From Sipunculus nudus (taxonomy: Eukaryota > Annelida > Sipuncula > Golfingiida > Sipunculidae), in the NCBI GenBank assembly GCA_026874595.1, contig CM049316.1, positions 13,692,839 through 13,756,838 of the forward strand: a stretch of DNA of 64,000 nucleotides. The letters are read 5' to 3'. The position numbers and the translations under genes were made by a program. Position 1 is the stretch's first letter. Every line of letters begins with the position of its first letter. This document shows positions 1 to 12,400 of the stretch, one piece after another. Below the pieces are notes generated by a model. That model made no database searches. It had not been told where the DNA came from and saw nothing but the letters and a program-made list of their open reading frames with translations.

Positions 1-155
1 ACATCTAACATTATGCCGAATTTTGGATTCCTAGGTCTTACGGTTTCAAAACGTGCCACATCTACGGACGGACGGACGGACGTACGGACAGACGGACGGA
101 CAAACGACAGACAATGGACCACGACTATAGCTCAGATGACTTAGTCAGCTGAGCT
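1..155 (+). mobile_element. Right end of a HINE/pearl-like element (copy F, cut by window edge)
   Basis: It begins inside the conserved right part (shared with 13170, 19380 and 56470). An (ACGG)n microsatellite follows at about 61-110, then the terminal hairpin at 129-155: arms AGCTCAG/CTGAGCT and TGACT/AGTCA with a 1-base loop (T). It lies in the intron downstream of exon w28. Confidence 0.75.
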
Positions 156-348
156 AAAAATCATCACACATGATGTTGACTGGTTTGGAGTCAATTTAAA
201 AATATTATTCAGATTTATGAGTCTTTTTCAACATTTGTGAATGCCTGAGAGATTCCCCACTTTGTCAATTTTGAATAGAGCTGGAAAAATATGATTTAGG
301 TAGAGGAGAACCCTTGGGTTTGACCTTGACCTGAATTAACGAGGTTAC

Positions 349-455
349 CTTCTGTACACAGGTGCTCGTCTGGATACGGCACGTTAAAGTTGACAGAGCT
401 GAGAGGATTCTCTGCTGGAAGTGGAGGCACTGACAAACCGTACTTCTTGATGGCT
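349..455 (-). CDS. CEP192: CEP192 exon w28 (last in window)
   Basis: A 107-base exon, phase 2 in and phase 1 out. Acceptor tattctacag, donor gtaacc. It encodes [19 protein letters not shown] then [15 protein letters not shown], equivalent to vertebrate ALLHKPEMIKQILPEHSVL then INFVEAFQDELLVTE. The phase 1 donor shows the gene continues left of position 1. By vertebrate length, roughly a fifth of the protein is missing. Confidence 0.9.
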
Positions 456-3400
456 CTGTAGAATAAACCAGAATACAAACCTTAACAGTAAAGACTACTT
501 TAGACAAGCTGGATGCAGATTTCAGCAAATTTTATTTACATTTGCCAATGTGTCTCAGTAATTATATAGTCTCATATAGATATAACATTAAATGAAAAAC
601 AGATACCTACCTATTTTAAAATAATAATTCTAAAAATACACAGGCAACTTCCATAGTTATTTATATTTAAGAATTGTTAAAAATGTAAAAATTCTGATAA
701 TGTATCACACATTAGTAATTTCTGAGTATGGAAAAAATCTTGCCTGACACAAATGCGTGTATGTATGCTTTTAGTATCAAATCTCTATGGTACATTATGG
801 TCATTTTCAAATATTTTAATTTTGCTTAATTGAATAAGAATTAATTATTCTGAGAACTTAATCGTAAAAATCATAAGCTAGTAATGATTTAAAGCCATAC
901 TGCAAACTGCACTTATTATCTGCAGACTGCACTTGATATTGACATAATAGTGAAATACAAGGTGTACCTTCTACACATCCGGCGACAGATCTCATCACCA
1001 TAATAGAACACCACCGTTCCGATAATTGACGGTTTCTTTTCACACATGGCTTCATCTTTGAGCTCAGGTTTCAGCACCACGATCACAGTCTGCAAACGCA
1101 AAATATACCTCAACATCAAGCAAGAATCAACAAATAAACAACTTGTCCCTGGGATTTACAGGCAAAAGTCACATTATTCAATTCCAATGTACCATATTAC
1201 ATCTTATGAGCACTTAACTTTCTGATATATGAAGGCTTCCATACCTGAAGCGTGTGGAGGGCATAGTTTTTAAAATATACAGAAATAAGACCAGATTAAT
1301 ACCATTGTTATACCATGAACAGAGAAAATGAAATGTACCAATATATCAAATAAAGTTTATTTTTCCTTTGTACATGATAAATGAATACCGTATAATATAC
1401 ATATCAGATTATGCTTGATAAAGCAAAATTCAAGAGTTTAATTACTTTTCTCATATATGAAGTTTCCCATCCCTGAAGAGCATCCCCACCCTCCCACAAT
1501 TATCCTGATTTTGTCAAATTCTGACTGGAAAATCTGATCACCCATGTCATGTTGTACAAGTGATGTAGTGTCAATAAATCTGAATTTGTAGTATTCATTT
1601 TTTCAAGAATATATAAATGATATGATCATCTATGATTAAAAGGAATGGTGAGTATGGATTGCTAGCAATAAACACTTTGTCAGGAATCAGAAAATCATGA
1701 GGGGGTGCTTATTAGGGCTAGGGCACTAAAAAGGTAGATTATGATTCTTTATTTGCTGACATCGTAAAACAATGAGACCCACTCACCTTACTCTGCCCCG
1801 CTGGAATCACAAATTCGCTCAGCGGGACCACCATCTTGGTTGTTCTATCCTTACAACTGAGATCTGTAACATCAAGACAATCCTTTCAATATTCTATTGT
1901 TATAACATCCATGGTACTGAAAGTACTTAATTTCAAAGGAATGAAACCAAAGAACTTTTTCCAATTTGAGAAGAAAAGTTCAGTGATTTGTGAAACATTA
2001 CTGTGTTTCTCTTTTTTTTTTTGTTCTTTTAGACCTGGCCATCTGGGGTCTGTTTTAATAAGGTGCCTTGTCAAAATATTTTGCATGATATATCATGGAG
2101 CGAACTGTTGGGCCAAGGCACCTGTCACATTTTAGCCAACTCTCAAACTTCAATCCAAAATAATGCTCATGAAACAGAATCCTGATATTTGAACAGATGC
2201 AAAAATTTCATACTTCTCCAAATCCAGAAAATGAGTTTATACTTAAGCACATTATTATGACTGGTGTTTGTAATTGGACTTATCTAGAGTCCCTGTTATA
2301 TGTGGATTGTTGAATAAAACCTTAGGTTAAACTGTGAGCCTCCAGGAAGGCTGATGCTCTCATATGCAACTGCTGATAAAGAATCTAGTGATGACTTATA
2401 GTTTTGAGATGATTTCTAAGACATAAAATAATTTAAAGCTTTTAAATGAACACCATTGTGAATAAATCTCATTATAATAAACTGTGAATAAATCTCATTA
2501 TATATAAATAACCAGGTAAACATTAACATCCTTTAAAATTTTGTTTCAATAGATATTTGAATATGGAAGGTTACACTTTATAATCTGTTCATAAATTTTT
2601 AACTTTCTCATAATCTTAACCCTATAAATCCAATTCATGGAAAATGATATTCAAGAAGATCCATAAATAAGGTTTCAAGAATAAAATATCTGGGCATACA
2701 TGCATACCTGTAAAACATAGCTGCTTGACATACGCAGCCCATAATCCTTTGTTTCTAATGGTAACTTCCTTCATAATGGTGTTGCCCGCGGTGACTGGAA
2801 CATTTGTCCAGTAACTGGCTTTGTGACTCTCTTTGACGTCCTCTAACAGCAGGTTAGATGTGCCACCGTAGCCTCGCAGATGAACCTGTATCACAAGTAT
2901 ATAAAAAATGTTGTAGGTTTTAAGTCCCTTTCCTATGTTCAGATGGCTTTTACAATTTAATTCCAGATGGTAGCTCCCCGGGGACGCTACAGACCCCCCA
3001 TATGGTTTTAGTTTGCCAGGAGCATATATACACAGTTGGTTAATTATTCCAGTACCCATTTACACTGCTGGGTGGAAGAAGCATGTGCGTGGCTGAGACC
3101 TTGCTTATGGTTCTCAGCACAGAAGTGACAGGCTACAGCATTCATACCTATCACCGCTTGATCACAAGTCAGCCATCTGCAATTACACCACCATGCTCTG
3201 CAAAACAGCTGGATACTTGAAAGTGAATATAGTTAGACGGATGTCTATACTGTATTACAGTAAGCAAGACTTACACAAGACTGGTTTCCATCAAAACTGG
3301 ATTAAACGTGTGGAGGGCAATCTTTTTTTTTAAATATTCACAAACAAGATCAGATGGCACAAAGGTTATTTCATAACCTAAGGAAATAGAGGTGTGCCAA

Positions 3401-6400
3401 AATAATGATAAACATTATCACACCTGTGAATATTACAATCAGATATTGTAAGGCATAAAATTTCATGAATTCATGTACTTTAGCATTTTTTACCTACTCC
3501 TAACAAAAATTGTATGTTGAGGTATTATCATGGAAAAGAAGATGGGAGGTTGATACAATAGTACCTAAATTGTTTGACAATGTTTCACAACAAACATTTT
3601 ACAAGAAGACTAACATAATAAAGTTGACCACATTAACTTAATACCTTTGTCTACACATCAATACTTAGGGCTGGAACAGGCAGCAAACTTTATATTCCAT
3701 CACTATGTGAAGGTTTGCTACGGCACTTTAATGTGCAAGAAAGCCTTTTTTAATGGAAAGAAACTGCTTAGATTTACCGGCATAATTAACAACTGCATTA
3801 TATATGAAATCAGAAATGGAGTTCTTTGCTTGGATTACTTGGACTTGAGTTTTCCTTCAGCAAAGCACATCAGACATCAAAACTACATACCAAATACTTG
3901 ACGCCTTTGTCCACAAGTCGGAGACTAAGTTTAGCCCTGGCTGGAGCAGCCTTGGAGGGGGCATACAGCACGTGCACGGGCAGCCCCTCGCCAGGCTTCA
4001 TCATAACTTCCTTGGAGTCTGACAGTTTCTGATGTTCACCAAACAGGCTCTGCAGCTGTCACAACAAACATGTCAAACGTTATCTTCTGGTGCTGTTAAC
4101 CACTCTTGCACTTAAAACTTGTATATTCTCAATCGTCAGCTGATGTTATAATGCAACCAAACCAAGATACAAATGAAAATGCAGTATGAAAAGGTAGCCT
4201 CTCTGATGAGGACAGAAAAAAGTTAAACAGAGCAAATGACAGATGTATGCATTGTATGGGGCATACTTTGTAAAACTGATTTTTGCTTGATTTCGAAGTC
4301 AAGACCATTATTTGCTTGGAGACCAAGACCTTTATTAAAAGTGATGGTGGTTAAGAAGTACACCATGAGAATGGGTTATCAGCAACTTTACCTGGAAATC
4401 TTCTGTGCTTCCCTGGATCATCATCCGTAACCTCAATGGCTCCTTACTGTCCAGCTTCAGGGTAACACTCTGTTGTCTGAAAACATAAAATCAAGCACAT
4501 GATTTAACATACATAAGCCACTACACTGTGGAAACAAAATCAAATTACCTAGGTTGGTTTGTGCATAATCAAAGAAAGAGCTGAACAAAATTTGTCCTAC
4601 AAGTAACAAATGCACAAGGTTTCCTTTAGTTTTACTGATTCTTTATTGCTGAATGTCATATTCTACATTTTGTGAACTTACATTAAAACCTGTAGATAAA
4701 GTTCTACATGAAAAGATTCTCCAATGCAGCTTTCCTAAGACAGACAGAATCAACCAATCACTGTCTAATTTTTAATTTATACTAATAAGCTGACAGATCC
4801 ATTTGACTAACTTCTATATAATGTTATTCCATCATCAGTGTGATATCTAGTGATTCCTAAGAGGTTTTTGATTATCATTTGACTGGAACATCACCTGTTA
4901 TTGTATATAATATAAAATGTAAGAATGAGGAGTTGATACTTACAATGCCCTGCCTATGGGTACCCCACCCCACAAAAGTACATCCTTATCACTCAACAGT
5001 AGATTGGTGGGTGGGGGTAGGACAGGAGGGGGCGGGGCAATCTCCCCTATTAGGGGGATCTCATACACAGGTCCACTTGGTTCAATCTGTACCTGCATAT
5101 GGCTGAAACAGAAAAAAAAAAATTCAATATGATAAAATTAATCTGCATCACTAAGGAGACTATTTACCTCACACGGCAACCTAAGTTAGTCTGATGACAC
5201 GGTTCATGTAATGAAAACACACTACTGTAGGATATTCCACAGATCTACCCTTACATATATATACCCCTTCTAAGTGGAATAACCCATTTACACCCCTATG
5301 ATATAGTAGGCTGCCCTAAAGGTCAGAGAGAGGGATAGACTTCACATGTTCACTGGCTGTCTGAGTAGATAGGGCTGGCCTCTGTAAAATATGACAATCA
5401 TTCAGCCTATGGCTCTAAAGCCTAGGTCTCACTTAACATGTTCTGTCTACAGTTCACCACATTCTTGAAAGTCATGGGAGGACTTGGTAGGACGTGGCCT
5501 TTACAGTAGGAAACCTTAGGGGAACATCAATTAACGTGGGTGGTCGTGCTGGGTCCACATTCCTTTTGAAATGTTCAAAATGAACGGGACAGAACGTGGT
5601 CCCTGGCATAAAAATCTGCACCCCGTGGCACCTGGATAGAACTGATTTGGCGTGTCAAACCCTGGGAGATGGGCCATGGTAAATCCTCTTGTTACCCCAG
5701 AACTTTGTCCATTGCCTTAGGATACCATAGGAAAATGTCACTAAAGTTGGTTACCGTGACGCTGCCGTGACAATGCCCAAAGAGAATGTAAGTAACAGTA
5801 GCAGTACTGTAAGAAGAACGTGGCCAGCACTGGGAAGAATGGCTCCCGAGAAAGAAAAAAGAAAACAAAACAGCAGTCAACGGTGGAAACATAACTTCCT
5901 GTCGGCTCCTGCGAACGGAGAACATCATCAACATCATCATTTCATCACATGCTTAAGGAGCCCACAGTACGGAGTCCTGACTCCTATACGCTGGTGGTGC
6001 TCGAGGAGCGAACTTCATTTGCCTTGCCTACTGGGAAGAATGGGGCCTACCCACGTTCTTCTACGGCAAGCTACGTGTTACCGTAGGAAAATGTGGTTAA
6101 TACTGTAGCAGACTCCGTGGATGAACGTGAAATACCGTGGGAAGAATATGCCACAAACGTGGGCTTCAATTTCATCATGTTCATTTCTGACAATGCAATG
6201 TTCTGGTTTAACATAGCTGAAAAGTGAGACACTGTAGAAAGAAGTGGTAAGTTAGACCTCGGCTTTAGGCAAGTCCGTGAGTAGCTAGGGTCTTACTCTT
6301 AGCATAATAGGAGACAGATGAAGTCCTACACCATGATGTGGTTGTGAAAGAAGTATTCAACCCATTACATAAACCCTATGTCAGAAATCAAGTAAACATG

Positions 6401-9400
6401 TATATGCCAGCATATTAACACATGTTATGAGGTTACTTATACTGTTTTAGAAGTCAGGCATGTTATTTTCTTTCTGATAGGTTAAAAGTTCAGTACAGTT
6501 GGGCTGTTCCAAGCAAAATTCATACAGAAGCACCAACTTTTCAACAATTCTTGCATGAATTGCCTTGAAATTAAGTATGTATGTAGACCATATACTTATC
6601 CACTGAATTGTTTTAAATAAGGTATTTTTACATTATCATTCCACACATCCAGTCTCATCACATATGCTCAGGCCTACAACTCAGCTCTTGTCTCTTCACA
6701 AGACTATCCAACACATGGGCCATATCATAAAAACAAAAATTCATGTTAACCACCCACTAAGTATTTTCTAGTAATAATTACCAAAATTAAGGCACAGCCA
6801 AGATATTCAGGGGTGTTCCAAGATACAATCAAAATGAAAAGATTTCTCAGGGAATTCCAGGTGTGATAAAAACAATTAGGATAATCTAGAAGAGGGAAAC
6901 TCAAGACTTCATAATCACAGCTTACCTGTTGTATACAGCAGGTTCTTGGCTTTTCCTCGGAGGTTCAAACAGAACAACCACCTCTGAATCTCCCCCGGGT
7001 GGCATTGTGACCTCATTCAGTGGGAGATGGAACAGATCTCGATGCTCGGTGACATACAAGAGAAGCTGAAGGGGGATGTTTCCTGCGTTCCTCATCTGTA
7101 GTCGGTAACTGCTGCTTTCAGAACCCTTCACTGTCAGCTTGATTTGCTATATTAAAATGTACATCTGTTACATATACCTGGAATTTTATTTGCAAATATT
7201 TAAAAATACAAAATATTTATTATTAATAATTCTCATAATCATATCAGTAGTACTCTCCTGGAAATAACAGTGCAGGCAGAGTCTGAAGTTATCACTAAAA
7301 TTACATGTATAGGATTATTTCACTGCCTGCAGATTGAAACATCGGGACTGAATCCATTATGTTAATGTTGTAGTTGTAAATTAGTAAAGTATTTATAATT
7401 TAATGGAGAAATTATGAAAGATTTTCAACAGCCAAAAAATAAATTCAATAACCTTTAATGGTGTTTTGACTTTTTTCTAAAATTTCATGACTTTTCAGCA
7501 CTTTTTTCGAACTAAAAATTCACATATTCAGACCTACTTTTTTTTAAATCTTTTTACAGAACAGTTTATGATTGATCATTTCATTATATATATATGTTAA
7601 ATATATAGCATGTAACAAAATTTACCTCTAGTGAGTAAGGTATATGCAGCTTGTTGTATCCAGCAACTCCTGTCAAATTGACAGAGGCCACATCCATGGA
7701 GCCTGACGGCACATCAACTGTGATGCTGAGCTGAGCCTTAAATACCTCAGGCGGGCCCATCACACCTCCTACAGTAAGAGGTGTGTTTTATTTATCATAA
7801 ACTCACACACACACACACCATGTGTGTCACACAGCATGCAAAGGTAAATGATGGCCAACACCAACAGGCTAAGGCTGCTTTTCCATATGCAAGGCAGAAA
7901 CTTTCTGTATGCATTTGCTGCGCAGCAATCGCATACCCTCCTGTCATTGCTGAACTGGCTCAAAGACACAAGGACAGTACCAAAACTGGGAAACCCCATA
8001 TGTGATACCAATTAGGTGGAATTCCTATGCTTTTGCCAAGTGGCAAACGCAGTACTCCAGCATGACTGGATTCCAAAAATGACACATGTTTGCCGCGTGG
8101 CAATCACACAGAAATAGAACATGGCTTTTTAACTTGACAGATTTTTGCTGCGTGGCAAACGCAGGGCAAAATGCATATATGGAAAAACACCCTTAAGCTG
8201 AAATAAAAGAGTGACTGGACAAGTGGCTTATGGAAAATGATGCACAGCTTAATTTTAAAGTTTGACATTATGTAATTAGTGATAAAGAAAAATACAGACT
8301 TACCAGCTGATGGAATAACTCAAGTACGACTGACCACTGGAGACAAATATATGGGGAGGTGTATACAAATACTACTGGCTGATACAATTTAGAACACAAA
8401 TTATTTTGATATAAAAATCTTAAATGAATTGTATGCCAACCCAATCACCAAACAGTGGTTTACAACCCCGGTATTTACAAAATTTGCCTTTTGGATGTTC
8501 AAAGTGAAACAGATAAATGGCCATTCCAAAAGATCAGACCTCTTAGAGCTGAAAGAATTTTGAAAAATTTACCTTGTTTTTCTCTGTATGGGGGACGGAA
8601 AAAGACCACTGTTTCACAGAACTCCTCTGTATCGTTTACTGTGCCAGGTAGGAGCATATTTGTTATAGATGGTGCCAGTGATGGTGTTTGTGGCCTACTG
8701 GTCTGGGAAATGATTGACACATCTCCGGAGGAATGCTCCTTGAAGCTGAAGTAGTTGCCTGAGGAATGACTCTGAAAGGTACATAAACATATAAAAAATA
8801 GCATAATTTGTTGTTTAGAAGTTTATGCTCACATGACATGGCATCAATGTTCACATAACAGGTTTGAATATAAATTTGCATAAAAACAGATCACTATTTT
8901 ATACATATATATATATTAAACCATATACCAACTGCACAGTAAATCATCATGTATCCAAATCGCACTGTTACCCATAAAATTTACTGTCCTTTACCTTGTA
9001 TGTTACCTGTGATTCCAAGATTAGTATTATGAATTACAGTGGAACCCCACAATTACGACCACCCTGGGGACTGAGCAAAGTGGTCGTAATTTGGGGGTGG
9101 TCGTATTTGTGAAACTCTTACCGTGGTCGCATATAACACGCTCATATTTAAAGTGTTTCAGAGTTTATCTATTGCATATCTTTAATGTGAATTATAACAA
9201 AATATTTTCCTTAGCGGAGGACCCTTATTATGAATGATTTTTTTTTTGGTGTGCGTTTCTGAACATATTTATTCATGATAAAAAATGAATATACATGTAC
9301 ACATACGTAGTGACTGATGATTAACAAATAATAAAACTAAGGCAATATGATTACAACCTACTGAATGCATATTGAACATAATCAGGGCTGTCATATATTT

Positions 9401-12400
9401 AGCCTTCCGCTTGAGTATATATTGAGTGCAATTCAGTTTTCCCGACGCTAAACTGCTGAGGCATTTGGTACTGACTGCGCATAGTGTTGCCGCCTTGATT
9501 AACGCCACTTTATCCTTCAAGGAGAGCTCTTTTAGAGTCCTAACAGCAAGCAATTTAAATGCAAACTTAACCAGTAGAGAAATAAACTGACAACCATCTA
9601 TCAGAAAAGGCAAGTTAATGTGAGGGATTTTCCCCCATGCAAGCTTTATTTATACATTTTACTGACTGCTCAATACCCAGTGTCAATAAGGTATGAACAC
9701 ATTTAGGATTAACTAGGTCGTTAATTTTACTAATGAGGATCGAACAATATGTGATGAGTTGAAATATTCAGCCCGCAAGCCCACACTTCAGGTAGCTGTA
9801 ATACAGGTGATCACTGAGGGGCAATTAGCATCTGACCCCAGGTCAGACCGGCTCATTAAGTAATCAGGCAGATGGTTACCCTCTTTGATTTTTAACCTAC
9901 ACCTCAACGAGTCTCAATGAAGACACAGAGTCGGGAAGATATGCGGGACCAGATTAACACTCGGGTTAAGAAACCTTGTTACCCGCGTTGAACTTTCGTT
10001 AAGGCGCCTGTGACAAGACGCAGCCATTGACTCGTGACAAATGTTGTTTCAGTACTTCTCGGCGGTGGTCGCATTAGCGGGGTCGCATTAGCGCTGGGGC
10101 CAGGAAATCTGGTTGTAATTCTGAATTCAGGGGTGGTTAGTTTTGAGTAATTTTTAAACATAAATAAACTAAAAAAAATTTGGGACCAAGAAAAATGGTC
10201 GTAATTGTGGGGTGGTCGCAATTGTGGGGTGGTCGCAAGGCGGGGTCCCACTGTATATCTATCTTTCAAATAATCTATAACTAATGATCAATAATTTCCA
10301 TTCATTCAAGTCCTATGTATTCAAATCCAACTGTTATGATTTTGTGCACTTATTATTAAATTTGATACTTTCATATAATAATGGATAACTCTTTGTGGGC
10401 AGTTGTTTGGTAAGATCCATAAAATGGAAACCTGCAACTGTAAATGGAAATTTGCAAAATTCATTTTTCAACTTTTACATCCCAGTAAATGTCAATATGC
10501 AAGCTTGTACTAACTGTGGTAATGGCTAGTCTCAATGGAATGGTTGCTCTTCCCCTATTGGCTAATGAAACCGGAAGTCCTTTTTCGCTGCCCCAGGAGA
10601 TGGCACCAAAGTCTGCAACACCATCTGAAGGGACTAAAACCTGTGAAAAATTATAAAACAACATTTGAAAGCTGTAGACAAGATTAACAAGGGACCCATG
10701 GGTCACGGGGCTCAGCTGTTAAATATGATAAAAAAATATGATTTAGAAAGGAGGCACATGCTTGTTTTGTGTGGAAATAAATATAAGCTGTATTATGAGT
10801 TGTGGGTGTTTAGCTTATGTATGATTTTGATAGTATCTTTGGAGACAGGGAAGAGGATTGATTTCATTTATTTTATTAACAAATGGAGTGCCATTGTCAC
10901 ACAGATTTTGACTTGGCCATATAACTTATAAGCAGAACATATAATATAAGAGTTTAACTATTTATTAAAAATAATTACAAATTGTCCCAAATACAATTTT
11001 TATTAAAAATAATAAGAGAATCGTATGATTTTTTAAAATAAAATACAACTGAAATGATTATTAAAATAATATCAAAGAATATATTCATGAATGCATTCAT
11101 GAATACATTTTGAAAGTATTTGCACTGGTATTCATATACTTTCATTTTTACCTGAAATCCCATTCTTATGCAAGAAATTTTATAATAGAGTACATATTCA
11201 TATTCGTATTCAAATACATTTGCGAAGTATTCGCACCATGTCTGGTATTTATTCAGTTTTCACCAAACAATGATTTTGAGAATCCAGAATATACTAAATT
11301 CACTCATTTAAATAATGATCATAAGTACCTGGTTTTATGGCTTTTATTCATATTAAAAAAATAAATGTAATATATTCATTTTGGACTAATTTCACATCAA
11401 TGTACACACTAGACACAGCAGGAATCTAGATTAATATTATCAACTGCATCTTTGTCTATCATTAATTTCCTTCATATGATCCCTAATGATTAGTAATGAA
11501 TAATATGATTTATTTTTTTTATCATTAAAATTGAACTGAAAAATACCATAGGTGACTGCATAGTGTTATTTGGAATATGTGACATTCTATCAATCGATAC
11601 AAGATTCTTATATCATCAGTAACTGCACGTTAATTTCCTGTTATTATCAACTAACGAATTCCTTTTCTTTTTTTCTTTAATTTGTAATTAAAAACCAATA
11701 AAAATTTATTAATTTATTGTTTATTGTTATGTTGTTAGTTAAAACTACTAGATGAGTTGGGTTGGACACCTGGATCAACTGTGGCTGGCCATAAGCTGCC
11801 TGGCTGCCCCAGTGTATCCCTCATGTCAAGCGTGCATAATTTGCTGAAAGTTCAACAAGGTCAACATACAGATGACTCAAGAGGGGCTGGATTAAGCCTG
11901 TGTCTGACATGGTCTCATAAAAACATTAATAAAAGCTTCAATTTTTGGCAAATTTCTTTCAGCTTTCTAAACTAAAAAGCTGAAATCCTTAAGTGTGCAT
12001 GATATGAAAATTATATCAACAGTGCTCACAGGAAACAAACATGCCATGGTCAAAGTTGGGCAAAATTTAAGCTACTTATTTTATATTTATACTAATAACT
12101 TATAAAATTTGAAAAATTCAGAACTAATTTTGTGTATTTAATTGAATCTTGATAAAATAATGTTACATCCCTGACAAAAAATCTCTACCTTCAGCAATCC
12201 TTTTGGTAAGGGAGTAAATATATTTCTTGATTTTTTACAATGTGCATTATGATTGGGCCAATAACTTAAAACAATTATGCAATACTGACATCATTTCTGG
12301 CATGTGTATTGAGAATGTATAGAAAAATGTGTATATTATATATGATTAAAGTCAGATCAGTGGTTTTGATTTAAGGCAGTCTTGAAGTGTAACAATGGGT

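Larger units (their letters stand above)
456..4943. other. Introns between exons w22 and w28: nothing notable
   Basis: The introns at 456-967, 1090-1786, 1864-2707, 2886-3890, 4056-4391 and 4477-4943 are AT-rich. In them I see no repeat, RNA gene or further coding potential. The open frames there are short and carry no recognisable signal. Confidence 0.5.

Noticed and set aside
2700-2707. Alternative donor of exon w25 eight bases downstream
   Set aside because: It would give phase 0, but exon w26 with its good ttacag acceptor needs phase 1.
10461-10514. Extension of exon w18 to a later gtaaaa site
   Set aside because: The frame stays open, but vertebrate spacing between RLAITT and YFSFKE fits only the gttagt donor at 10514.
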